Positions 27,601-33,789 of a stretch of 64,000 bases of DNA are shown here, one piece after another. The DNA comes from a virus, in IMG/VR virus record IMGVR_UViG_3300047510_002062, positions 1 to 64,000 of that record. One strand, written 5' to 3'. The position numbers and the translations under genes were made by a program. The notes beneath the pieces were generated by a model. That model searched no databases and was not told the DNA's origin. It saw nothing but the letters and a program-made list of their open reading frames with translations. The stretch's first letter is position 1, and each line of letters begins with the position of its first letter.

Positions 27601-30600
27601 TGGAACAAATGTAACTGCTGTTGAAATGCCCACAGGAGTTAATGTATTTCCAATACCATAAGCTGATCCTGGATTTTGTACTGCAATTTCAGATATTTGT
27701 CCTGATTGAACACGAACAACACAAGTTGCATCAGATCCAGTTGTAGATCCAGCAGCACCAACTAAAGAAACATTATAGTACAATCCATCTACATAATTTG
27801 ATCCTTGATTATTGATCGTTAATCTAGTTACTCCATTTAAATTGTGATCAATATTTGTTATTATTTTATGTGTAGTCGCTGTTGTAGATTGAATATCGGA
27901 AATACTAAAACCTAAATCAAAATCCGCAAATCCTTTAGCCAGAGTTTCTCTGGTTATGCTTCTTCTTGGGTCATTGACAGAGACTTGACCAATTGGATCT
28001 GGTAACGCAATGGATAAAGATCCAGATGGATTGGGATCGGGATTATCTCTATTTAATTGAGGATAGAGATTTTGAATTGGTTGTGAAAAAGATAACTCTC
28101 TAAATGGAGTTACATTAGGATTATTAGACGCATTTACTACTGTAAGGTGATAAATTCCATCCTGTCTATCTTTTTCATAAGGTTGTATTTCTTCGGATTT
28201 GAAGATTTGATATGTGGTTCTAAGACGTTTGTTAATATATCTTGGAAGATCATTTGGACTTCTTGAATTTGTATTATTATTAAAAGTTCCAGGATTTGAA
28301 ATCAATAAGTAAGTAAATTGTCTTGAACTTGTTACATCAAAAACTGTAAAAGTTCCATTGAATCCCCTATCGTCATCACCGAGTAAATTATTTGTACTTA
28401 TGACATTTTTAATTTCAACTTCATTACCAACTTTTAAATTATGTGGCAATTCTGTAGTTATGGTTACCAAATTAGATTGCCATTGTGCATTTAAAATATA
28501 TCTAAAATTCCTTACTTGAGTTGGATTATCAATAGTGACAATACTCAATGGAAAATATTTCGATAGTTCAGTAGAATCACTTGCATTAGTACTTGAAGAA
28601 TCTTGAAGAATATAACTATCAATTGGTGGTCTACATGTTAATACATTTTCTTTTGGTATTACATATCTAAACTTATAAAGTTTATCATCATTTGATCTTG
28701 TATCTTGCTTTCTTTTAATATATGTTTTTGGAGTAGCACTTCCAATTTTTTTAACTGGTGTGGCATTATATAATGTAAGTAATTTCGGAAATATTGTATT
28801 TGTAACCTGATTTACTGTTACATACCAGTTTGTTCTATCACTGTCCCACAAAATAGGACTTCCTGGTTCTCCTGGAGATTTATCAATTACTCTACTTATA
28901 AAGTCAATTATACCACCCTTATCATTTAAAACTACTTCTTTTACTTGGTTTACCGCATCATCTTGAGTTCTTGCAAGTTTTATAGTTCTTAGCAGGTTTC
29001 CAGTGTTTTGATAAACATAATAAATTCTTCCAATTTCCAATCCATCAGGTAAAGGACCACTTACTGGAATTGGTATTACTGATTCTCCAGAACCAAATGT
29101 ATGTTCAGTGTCGAATTCAATAATATTATTTGTTATGGAATTAATACCTGTAATACTATTTCTACCAACTCTGTATATTTTTTCTCCCTGAATATTTGCA
29201 TTACCAGCACCTACTGTATTGCTGAATACAACTTCTGCAGTATAGACATCCGTGGATTGAAGATCTGGATCAGTTATATTAACAAAAAGTTTTTCAGTCT
29301 TCGATCCTCCAACTTTATATCCATTCAGAATGATATTTGGCGGATTGTTAAAATCATTTTCATTTAAAAGATATAATCTTGTAGAGTTATTCGCTTCTAC
29401 AGTTTTTGTAACATCTATTGGTAAAAATTCAATGGTTTCTTCTTCAGTTTCAATATCTCTTGGTGTTACAATACTCGTAATATAACCACAATCATCTCTT
29501 ATAAATGCTTCATCCCTAAAACCACTGGATACAAGAGATTTTGCACCAAAGTTTGAGTTGGAGTTTGTAATTGAGTGATCACCACCGGATTCTGCAAGAA
29601 AATGATTTGCAAATCCAATCGCAAAAACAGAAACTAACTGTAAGAATGCATTATTAGACGCCTTAATATGATAGTTTTCATAACTTGGTCTAAATCTAGA
29701 TCTTGAGTTGGTATGGGCGTTAAATTCACCAATTACATAAGTTCCCGTAGTGGTATCATATCTCGCAAAAGCATTGTCATCTTTTTGCAATCCAATACCA
29801 GTGTATTGGGCAACCACCATACTTCTAAATCCAGTTGCCTTACTTCCATCAGCATGTAAACCGCACATTCCATACACTGATCTAAGAGAACAGTTGAAAA
29901 CATATGGTGATGCAGAACTTACAGTATCTACTGTAATATTTACGGTTCCACCTGATGCATTTGGATTAATTTCTTGAGGTACAGATCCTACAATATATTT
30001 GAAAGTAAAATTATCAACTACTTCAGCAACTGCAAATTGTCCAGAATATCCTGGCTCTGAAATTCCATTAATTTGTATTGGAGTATCTACACTAAGTTGT
30101 TCAACACGTTCATCTAATATAACTGTTATTTCCGTTGTTCCAACAATACCATTTCCAGATCTAATTGTTCCAATTCCTACTTCTAGGCCTTTTGATCCTA
30201 CTACTCGGTATTCGTCAACTACTGGTTCGATATCAACATCAACTGAGGGGAAATCTGGAGATATTGGTCTTCCAACTCCCAATCCATAAACTAATCCGAT
30301 TTTTTGATAGTACATCTCCAAATCGGTAAATTCCGATTCAAAGATATTATTTTCAAAAGAATCCGGTACAAATTCGTCTTGAATTTTTACAGGATTTAAA
30401 CCATCCGCATATTCAAAAACAGTTAATTTGTGGTGAGAAAAATTTGGAACCGTTAAGTTTGCAGTATAGTCCCTATATACAAGTCCGTTTGGATCTCCAT
30501 CAAGAATAGTAAATTGCCAAAAATAACATCCACCAGTTACTCTAAAAAGAGCAGTTCTTTCAATGTCATCATTAGTTGGACTGGGAACATAAAGAGGTCT

Positions 30601-31053
30601 GACCTTAGTTTTTCTAAGGTCCATACCAACGATAGATGTACCTCTAGGAACTATGACACCACCAAAAACACTATTTACTTTATATAAGTCATTAGTAGTG
30701 TCAAAAACATCAAAATTGGATTGAAAATCCCACTCTAAAACCTGAGTAAGTTCTGTTCCACCTCTTGTTAAATATTGATCTTGAGATATCGGAATATATC
30801 CAGGTCTATTATCAATATAGTGTTCTCCTGGATATAATAAAATTGTGGTTTTAAGGAATCTATCGTTCTTCTTTCCTCTCTGATAAGAAAATCTAGCTGC
30901 TTCAATTAAAGCTCTCTGAATAGTCTTAAAGGGTCTTGTTAAAGAATTACCCTGATTTTCCACACTATCTGTGGAATCAAGACTATTTGGATCTACATAA
31001 ATGATATTTCCCTTAACATTCTTCAGAAAGTTGCTTAATCTAGAGAGACCCAT
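24646..31053 (-). CDS. large virion structural protein, 2135 aa
   Basis: Begins MGLSRLSNFLKNVKGNIIYV. The first 350 residues include TRPFKTIQRALIEAARFSYQ, LYPGEHYIDNRPGYIP and GGVIVPRGTSIVGMDLRKTK, which is a pectate lyase-like beta-helix start shared with the 784- and 1522-aa proteins in style. Around residues 480-540 it has QLVSVFAIGFANHFLAESGG followed by SITNSNSNFG, a motif also seen in both paralogues (DLTNSNSSFG). The middle carries FNGTFTVFDVT-type beta units like those of the 3134-aa protein. Proteins of this type are conserved among T4-like cyanophages as virion structural proteins. The exact position in the virion is unknown. The nearest promoter candidate is weak (ACTAAATA at 31085-31092). 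Confidence 0.8.
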   Translation of the reverse strand: MGLSRLSNFLKNVKGNIIYVDPNSLDSTDSVENQGNSLTRPFKTIQRALIEAARFSYQRGKKNDRFLKTTILLYPGEHYIDNRPGYIPISQDQYLTRGGTELTQVLEWDFQSNFDVFDTTNDLYKVNSVFGGVIVPRGTSIVGMDLRKTKVRPLYVPSPTNDDIERTALFRVTGGCYFWQFTILDGDPNGLVYRDYTANLTVPNFSHHKLTVFEYADGLNPVKIQDEFVPDSFENNIFESEFTDLEMYYQKIGLVYGLGVGRPISPDFPSVDVDIEPVVDEYRVVGSKGLEVGIGTIRSGNGIVGTTEITVILDERVEQLSVDTPIQINGISEPGYSGQFAVAEVVDNFTFKYIVGSVPQEINPNASGGTVNITVDTVSSASPYVFNCSLRSVYGMCGLHADGSKATGFRSMVVAQYTGIGLQKDDNAFARYDTTTGTYVIGEFNAHTNSRSRFRPSYENYHIKASNNAFLQLVSVFAIGFANHFLAESGGDHSITNSNSNFGAKSLVSSGFRDEAFIRDDCGYITSIVTPRDIETEEETIEFLPIDVTKTVEANNSTRLYLLNENDFNNPPNIILNGYKVGGSKTEKLFVNITDPDLQSTDVYTAEVVFSNTVGAGNANIQGEKIYRVGRNSITGINSITNNIIEFDTEHTFGSGESVIPIPVSGPLPDGLEIGRIYYVYQNTGNLLRTIKLARTQDDAVNQVKEVVLNDKGGIIDFISRVIDKSPGEPGSPILWDSDRTNWYVTVNQVTNTIFPKLLTLYNATPVKKIGSATPKTYIKRKQDTRSNDDKLYKFRYVIPKENVLTCRPPIDSYILQDSSSTNASDSTELSKYFPLSIVTIDNPTQVRNFRYILNAQWQSNLVTITTELPHNLKVGNEVEIKNVISTNNLLGDDDRGFNGTFTVFDVTSSRQFTYLLISNPGTFNNNTNSRSPNDLPRYINKRLRTTYQIFKSEEIQPYEKDRQDGIYHLTVVNASNNPNVTPFRELSFSQPIQNLYPQLNRDNPDPNPSGSLSIALPDPIGQVSVNDPRRSITRETLAKGFADFDLGFSISDIQSTTATTHKIITNIDHNLNGVTRLTINNQGSNYVDGLYYNVSLVGAAGSTTGSDATCVVRVQSGQISEIAVQNPGSAYGIGNTLTPVGISTAVTFVPSNTARLSVNAINNSKGFSIRVSGISSHRGNIEDYNGYYIIDKIDTGKTKEIDVISAKSISTFKRSVSGSTNNSIAIITGLEVPVSSIEYTPSTGIGTIGFSTSHPFRVGSSIILYGATDNFFNNKENFFVTNLNNNLTSVRVDMGKSSTTPVTTGTIKAILPFNTANRGSVSGDNEFKSSRLLYNFDKYVGIVQTDLQATGSAPLVLNSSVGLNIGDYLLIDNEIVRIKSTIISNSLVVERALMGTRRDLHVKNSLVRRIKVLPTESRRNSIIRASGHTFEYLGYGPGNYSTALPERQDRVLTPQEEILSQSTKINGGTILYSAMNSDGDFYNNNRKITSNGKDQIYDAPIPTVSGEVPLELVSEGGYNLLTPEEVVINRSIKVNGGPNSKLISEFGGPTIFNEKITSTAEDGIEFRKAGIRGELEVSREITVSSTRPTKSANIGDIVLNGTPELGENAGWIYVVDPLDNQSKWQGFGWINDSLYGVDVTAGSITRAITRELRFQGSGIVVSAQTNQNSGLTTVTFTQSSAALNQIGVATGSLSQTIPDLSSGIPADFNGQKVANPVIKFVGDPVGFGVSINVQYPPTSLPNTVVGVATVVYRSPIVPVNFGVAGADPVIGTGAPTFTNRTTGTRIIYDNKLSSTSVDFAVGRVGVNKLWNSVPLSDVGYGWQWYAGITNVLEFSRTGEDTELYIEPAVSPGAAKPKWELGSTATGFRLDFRCNGLVEGGILKSTLPADKTTAPIQVANATLVNNLNSNFVNNFLPRTEYAATFTSGSTTRNTIPVRETVTGTDSNNYSQIRAAATQLMSTGNIGRDGAYFEGLVNTLRGTSFNINNGAQVTGISTFSQISDIVNTSFTVTSNVVTVDFRNGPVSRRDSNFTTTIDTLNITNVPNTPNRTYNYTLVISSPSSPTGIPSKLQITVGGTTFTIPSSNIRWLNGTSSVTSSGTSGEFVVGFTFFCDSSGSFSSSSTAKVLGVFGSYV

Positions 31054-31069
31054 TGTATTAACGTACTCG

Positions 31070-31099
31070 GTTTTCGTTACTGATTATTTAGTCGAAAAC
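31070..31099 (-). promoter_or_regulatory. inverted repeat enclosing a degenerate late promoter
   Basis: The arms gttttcg (31070-31076) and cgaaaac (31093-31099) pair perfectly over 7 bp around a 16-nt loop. The loop and the start of the right arm's side hold ACTAAATA (31085-31092, minus strand), six of eight matches to the late consensus. It lies just before the 2135-aa gene. It could be a weak promoter, a processing site or chance. Confidence 0.3.
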
Positions 31100-31110
31100 A
31101 AAATACAATT

Positions 31111-31245
31111 TTATTCTTTTTTCATTAAATATTCAACAGTGTTTGCAATATCTTGCATTGCTTCTCTCAAGTCTTCTCTTTGACCAGTTTCTTGTTTAGA
31201 TATTGGTCTCCTATCATCTACAAGAGACCATCTCCATAAATTCAT
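31111..31245 (-). CDS. small hypothetical protein, 44 aa
   Basis: The frame from ATG 31245-31243 to TAA 31113-31111 encodes MNLWRWSLVDDRRPISKQET followed by GQREDLREAMQDIANTVEYL and MKKE. The composition (charged, helical C-terminal half) looks like a real small phage protein, and it fills the space between the tRNA genes and the 2135-aa gene. The ribosome binding site is weak. I know no family for it. Confidence 0.5.
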   Translation of the reverse strand: MNLWRWSLVDDRRPISKQETGQREDLREAMQDIANTVEYLMKKE

Positions 31246-31292
31246 ATTTTTACAATACCAGAGATTTATTTTCATATATTTTCTTAATTAAG

Positions 31293-31366
31293 TCGGGATG
31301 ATAGGATTTGAACCTACGGCCCCTCGCTCCCAAAGCGAGTGCTCTACCAAACTGAGCTACATCCCG
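31293..31366 (-). tRNA. tRNA-Pro (TGG)
   Basis: The minus strand folds as a complete 74-nt cloverleaf: acceptor CGGGATG/CATCCCG, D-arm GCTCAGTTTGGTAGAGC, anticodon stem CTCGC/GCGAG with loop TTTGGGA (anticodon TGG), T-arm with GGTTCAAATCC, and discriminator A. CCA is not encoded. The CGG start is typical of bacterial tRNA-Pro. Its 5' end directly abuts the CCA of tRNA-Thr, so one cut would release both ends. Confidence 0.95.
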
Positions 31367-31441
31367 TGGAGCCCCCTATCGGATTTGAACCGATGACCAA
31401 CGGTTTACAAAACCGTTGCTCTACCACTGAGCTAAAGAGGC
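31367..31441 (-). tRNA. tRNA-Thr (TGT), CCA encoded
   Basis: The cloverleaf body is 31441-31370 (72 nt). Acceptor GCCTCTT pairs with AGGGGGC using G-U pairs, the D-arm is GCTCAGTGGTAGAGC, and the anticodon stem ACGGT/ACCGT encloses loop TTTGTAA (anticodon TGT). The discriminator is T and the next three bases, 31369-31367, are an encoded CCA. It is the first tRNA downstream of a strong promoter at 31531-31559. Confidence 0.93.
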
Positions 31442-31445
31442 AATT

Positions 31446-31485
31446 GGGGGGCATCCGTATAAACTGGATCTTTTGTACTCCCCCC
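31446..31485 (-). other. structured leader before tRNA-Thr (G6/C6 stem)
   Basis: The runs gggggg (31446-31451) and cccccc (31480-31485) pair around an inner hairpin atcc (31453-31456)/ggat (31466-31469). Further upstream in the same leader are two more perfect inverted repeats: ttgtgt (31486-31491)/acacaa (31504-31509) and caactg (31508-31513)/cagttg (31518-31523). The three hairpins lie between the promoter and tRNA-Thr, and could guide processing or protect the 5' end. Confidence 0.5.
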
Positions 31486-31530
31486 TTGTGTCTTAGGAGA
31501 TAAACACAACTGAATTGCAGTTGCTTAAGT

Positions 31531-31559
31531 ATCATAGTATATATTCAAAAATTTGTCAA
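31531..31559 (-). promoter_or_regulatory. sigma70-type promoter for tRNA-Thr/Pro
   Basis: Minus strand: TTGACA (31559-31554), a 17-bp spacer, then TATGAT (31536-31531). This is a full -35 consensus and 5 of 6 at the -10 box. It points at the tRNA-Thr and tRNA-Pro genes and lies just after the stop of the 99-aa gene. Confidence 0.85.
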
Positions 31560-31563
31560 GCCA

Positions 31564-31863
31564 TTAATCTTTTGGAATTAATTCTGGTCTATCAACTAAA
31601 ACTGGAAAAAGGCATGGATGAACTTCTTCCATTATTAAGTAAGAAGATGATCTATGAAGTTCAGCAGGAGTATAAATTTTTCCGTTTTGATGCTTATCTG
31701 CATTAGCAATTAAAGTTGGGTCCCAAACACTAATCTCTGGTATATCATCAAATGTGTAAGGATAACCTTCAATAAAATACATTTTAACAATGTATTTGCT
31801 AGATCCAGGTTCAGATGGATCATACCAACACCAATCCATGCTAACACTATATTTGTGAGACAT
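31564..31863 (-). CDS. hypothetical protein, 99 aa
   Basis: I place the start at ATG 31863 (MSHKYSVSMDWCWYDPSEPG) because AGAGG lies 5 nt upstream of it; an in-frame ATG at 31881 has no such site. The protein has many aromatic and acidic residues (IEGYPYTFDDIPEISVWDPT) and ends DRPELIPKD. A near-consensus late promoter, GATAAATA, lies 26 bp upstream. I recognise no family. It sits between tRNA genes and is probably a late-expressed accessory protein. Confidence 0.65.
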   Translation of the reverse strand: MSHKYSVSMDWCWYDPSEPGSSKYIVKMYFIEGYPYTFDDIPEISVWDPTLIANADKHQNGKIYTPAELHRSSSYLIMEEVHPCLFPVLVDRPELIPKD

Positions 31864-31888
31864 AAAAACCTCTGTCAGCATATGAAAA

Positions 31889-31896
31889 TATTTATC
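31889..31896 (-). promoter_or_regulatory. late promoter-like GATAAATA
   Basis: The minus strand reads GATAAATA, one mismatch from TATAAATA, 26 bp upstream of the preferred ATG of the 99-aa gene. Confidence 0.55.
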
Positions 31897-31983
31897 GGGG
31901 GTTTTGATCGATTTTTTTGGCGGGATTTTTTACGACCCTAAAGTGATTTTAAAAGTTGATTTTTGTTGAAGTTTTTGTAAGAA

Positions 31984-32066
31984 TAGGACGAGGGGGACTT
32001 GAACCCCCACAGGCAATGCCCGACAGATTTTAAGTCTGGTGTGTCTACCGATTCCACCACCGTCCC
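31984..32066 (-). tRNA. tRNA-Leu (TAA)
   Basis: An 83-nt type II tRNA on the minus strand. Acceptor GGGACGG/TCGTCCT has terminal G-U pairs, the D-arm is GTGGAATCGGTAGACAC, and the anticodon loop CTTAAAA carries TAA. The long variable arm is CGGGCATTGCCTG, the T-arm GGGGGTTCAAGTCCCCC and the discriminator A. CCA is not encoded. Its own promoter lies at 32080-32108. Confidence 0.95.
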
Positions 32067-32079
32067 GTGTTGTAAGACA

Positions 32080-32108
32080 ATCATAGCAGGTCTTGCTTGG
32101 ATTGTCAA
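32080..32108 (-). promoter_or_regulatory. sigma70-type promoter for tRNA-Leu(TAA)
   Basis: Minus strand: TTGACA (32108-32103), a 17-bp spacer, TATGAT (32085-32080). The -35 box begins 2 nt after the 3' end of tRNA-Leu(CAA), so the promoter is packed between two tRNA genes. Confidence 0.85.
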
Positions 32109-32109
32109 G

Positions 32110-32190
32110 TGCCCCTGGTCAGATTTGAACTGACAAACCCGTAGGCGGTTGATTTTGAGTCAACTGTGTTTACCATTTCACCACAGAGGC
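32110..32190 (-). tRNA. tRNA-Leu (CAA)
   Basis: An 81-nt type II tRNA: acceptor GCCTCTG/CAGGGGC, anticodon stem GTTGA/TCAAC with loop CTCAAAA (anticodon CAA), long variable arm, T-arm GTCAGTTCAAATCTGAC, discriminator A. CCA is not encoded. Together with the TAA isoacceptor it covers the A/T-rich leucine codons that this AT-rich genome would favour. Confidence 0.93.
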
Positions 32191-32194
32191 AAGG

Positions 32195-32267
32195 TGCTCC
32201 TTGAGGGGATCGAACCCACCTGATACCGATTATGAGTCGGGTGCTTTCACCAGATAGCTAAAGGAGC
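32195..32267 (-). tRNA. tRNA with CAT anticodon (probably Met)
   Basis: A 73-nt cloverleaf: acceptor GCTCCTT/AAGGAGC, anticodon loop CTCATAA (CAT), T-arm with GGGTTCGATCCCC, discriminator A. The outer pair of the anticodon stem is C-T and the second pair of the T stem is T-T, so two mismatches are visible. Elongator Met is the simplest reading. A lysidine-modified Ile tRNA is possible and cannot be excluded from sequence alone. Confidence 0.85.
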
Positions 32268-32271
32268 GAAA

Positions 32272-32290
32272 ATACTCGGAAACCGAGTAT
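32272..32290 (-). terminator. hairpin between 63-aa gene and tRNA-Met
   Basis: A perfect 8-bp stem, atactcgg/ccgagtat, with a 3-nt loop is followed on the minus strand by TTTT. It lies 6 bp after the stop of the 63-aa gene and 4 bp before the tRNA 5' end. The short U-run suggests a weak terminator or a processing hairpin for the tRNA transcript. Confidence 0.55.
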
Positions 32291-32296
32291 GTAAAT

Positions 32297-32488
32297 TCAA
32301 TCCGAATAAGTGGGAGGATTGTACTTCAGGTATTCAAAGAAAGTCAATTTCATTTCTTTTTGAGTCATACCACAATGCTTTGCTGCTCCTGGAAGAGTCA
32401 TTTTGCAATTAAATAATGCTTCGTTTGCTTCTTTCACATTTTGCGGTGTGGTTTTTACCATAGTTTCTTTTAAACTTTTGTAATCCAT
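32297..32488 (-). CDS. hypothetical protein, 63 aa
   Basis: Begins MDYKSLKETMVKTTPQNVKE and continues AALFNCKMTLPGAAKHCGMT-like with QKEMKLTFFEYLKYNPP at the end (the exact segment is EALFNCKMTLPGAAKHCGMT). GAAKHCGMTQKEMK resembles a helix-turn-helix recognition segment, so DNA binding is possible. This small early-type gene lies 5 bp after the 77-codon frame at 32494. I know no characterised homologue. Confidence 0.6.
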   Translation of the reverse strand: MDYKSLKETMVKTTPQNVKEANEALFNCKMTLPGAAKHCGMTQKEMKLTFFEYLKYNPPTYSD

Positions 32489-32493
32489 TAATT

Positions 32494-32679
32494 TTACTCT
32501 TGCAATTCAAATTCTTCAAATTGATCAACAGATACTTCATGTTCACCCGCAACAAGATACCAATGCTTACCGTCTTCACGAATGCCAAGATACTTCATTT
32601 GATCCTCGGCAAATACATTCTCACGCATTGCGGCTTGAATTTTATGATGAATCAATTCACTCTTCGATGGAACCTTCAT
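32494..32679 (-). CDS. hypothetical protein, about 61 aa
   Basis: The frame is open from 32727, but the ATG at 32679 (MKVPSKSELIHHKIQAAMRE) is the better start because it limits overlap with the upstream gene to 23 bp. The remainder (NVFAEDQMKYLGIREDGKHW, then YLVAGEHEVSVDQFEEFELQ) is acidic with an alternating strand pattern. Function unknown. It lies in the small early operon that starts at 32845. Confidence 0.6.
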   Translation of the reverse strand: MKVPSKSELIHHKIQAAMRENVFAEDQMKYLGIREDGKHWYLVAGEHEVSVDQFEEFELQE

Positions 32680-32845
32680 TATATTCAAAAGTGACAGGGA
32701 TTTCAAGAAGTTTTGCTCTTGCCACACACTCTACCATATTCCAATAGAGTTCTCCACTCATGGGGAAATGAAGATCAGTGAAATACGATGCCATGTCTTC
32801 TTGGAGTTCTACAAGGTCTTGTGCGGTCTGTTCTGCTATTTGCAT
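32657..32845 (-). CDS. hypothetical protein, 62 aa
   Basis: Begins MQIAEQTAQDLVELQEDMAS and ends VTFEYNEGSIEE. It is acidic, with a helical N-terminal half. It is the first gene of a three-gene early operon behind the promoter at 32872-32900, with a leader of only about 20 nt. No clear Shine-Dalgarno is visible. The family is not recognised. Confidence 0.6.
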   Translation of the reverse strand: MQIAEQTAQDLVELQEDMASYFTDLHFPMSGELYWNMVECVARAKLLEIPVTFEYNEGSIEE

Positions 32846-32850
32846 TCAGT

Positions 32851-32892
32851 GTGGTTTCAGTGGACCTACATAGTGTACCGCATTGAAACCAC
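32851..32892. promoter_or_regulatory. 9-bp inverted repeat around the early promoter
   Basis: gtggtttca (32851-32859) and tgaaaccac (32884-32892) are perfect inverted copies, 24 bp apart. They flank the -10 box of the promoter at 32872-32900: one arm lies in the transcribed leader, the other between -35 and -10. This is an operator-like arrangement, or a hairpin at the 5' end of the divergent gene at 32908. Confidence 0.5.
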
Positions 32893-32900
32893 GTTGTCAA
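32872..32900 (-). promoter_or_regulatory. sigma70-type promoter for small early operon
   Basis: Minus strand: TTGACA (32900-32895), a 17-bp spacer, TACACT (32877-32872). The -35 box is perfect and the -10 is 4 of 6. It points at the genes 32845, 32679 and 32488. Confidence 0.7.
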
Positions 32901-32907
32901 CCCCCCT

Positions 32908-33789
32908 ATGAAAGTCGCACTGATTCTCGCTGGACACATGAGAGACTGGGAAACCTGCCTCCCAATCATTAAAAAGGAAATACTCAATAAGTATAATCCT
33001 GATGTATATATTTCATCATTTGATCATAATTTAGACAATATTCGTCAATATGAACATGATGGTATTGAATATATTGACAATAGGGAACATGAAACTGAGA
33101 GTATTGACATCAAAAAAGTATTAGACTGTTATAATCCGAAAAAATATATCTTTAGAACTAATAATTATGAGTTAAATTTTCAGTTTAATAACATAGTAAC
33201 TGAAAGAATTCCAAGAGAATGGGCAAAAAGAAATATTCAGAGTTGGGAAACAGTATACCATTCATTACAAATCATAGATCTAAACGAATATGATATTATT
33301 ATTAGAACAAGACCAGACATTTCAATAAGAAATTTAAATCTCATACAAAATGAGAATTTGGTATTTCCAGATTTGTGCATAGATCCTGGTCCATGTACTA
33401 TAAATGAAGGATTACACCCCAATTTTGTGTATGGAAATCCAAAATACATGAAAAAATATCTTGAAATTTACACTAAACTTCAAGATATGCATTCAAAAGG
33501 TATGACAGACATTTCTGTTAAAGAAATGACATTAAGGGATTATGTCAATAATTACATAGGAATAGAAAATATTGCTATAGACGAAAATATAGAATGGAAA
33601 TATGATGACACTGAATGGTCAAATAATCTAAAAAAAGTTCATGAATTAATTCTTCTTGATAATCCACAAGGATGGTTTGACATGAATGAAATCAATCAAG
33701 AAGAATATGATTCTATAATGAAAGCCATTGAGATGGATGCGTTGATCCCTGATGATGCATGTAATGATCAGGATGTAGAGTTACTCTAA
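32908..33789 (+). CDS. possible glycosyltransferase-type protein, 293 aa
   Basis: Begins MKVALILAGHMRDWETCLPI. This recalls proteins starting ALxxSGQxR that are annotated as sugar-transfer or DUF7796-like proteins in large viruses and cyanophages. A second match is YDIIIRTRPDISI at about 130-143, and WFDMNEI lies near the end. It is the only plus-strand gene between 1 and 54845. It has no visible Shine-Dalgarno, and it overlaps the convergent 2OG oxygenase gene by 77 bp at its 3' end. The very Asn/Ile-rich composition and its strand suggest later acquisition. A role in modifying surface sugars is inference; the family call is by motif memory only. Confidence 0.5.
   Translation: MKVALILAGHMRDWETCLPIIKKEILNKYNPDVYISSFDHNLDNIRQYEHDGIEYIDNREHETESIDIKKVLDCYNPKKYIFRTNNYELNFQFNNIVTERIPREWAKRNIQSWETVYHSLQIIDLNEYDIIIRTRPDISIRNLNLIQNENLVFPDLCIDPGPCTINEGLHPNFVYGNPKYMKKYLEIYTKLQDMHSKGMTDISVKEMTLRDYVNNYIGIENIAIDENIEWKYDDTEWSNNLKKVHELILLDNPQGWFDMNEINQEEYDSIMKAIEMDALIPDDACNDQDVELL

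Noticed and set aside
31446-31485. A sixth, degenerate tRNA before tRNA-Thr
   Set aside because: It has a G6/C6 stem but no D-arm, T-arm or recognisable anticodon arm, so I list it only as a structured leader.
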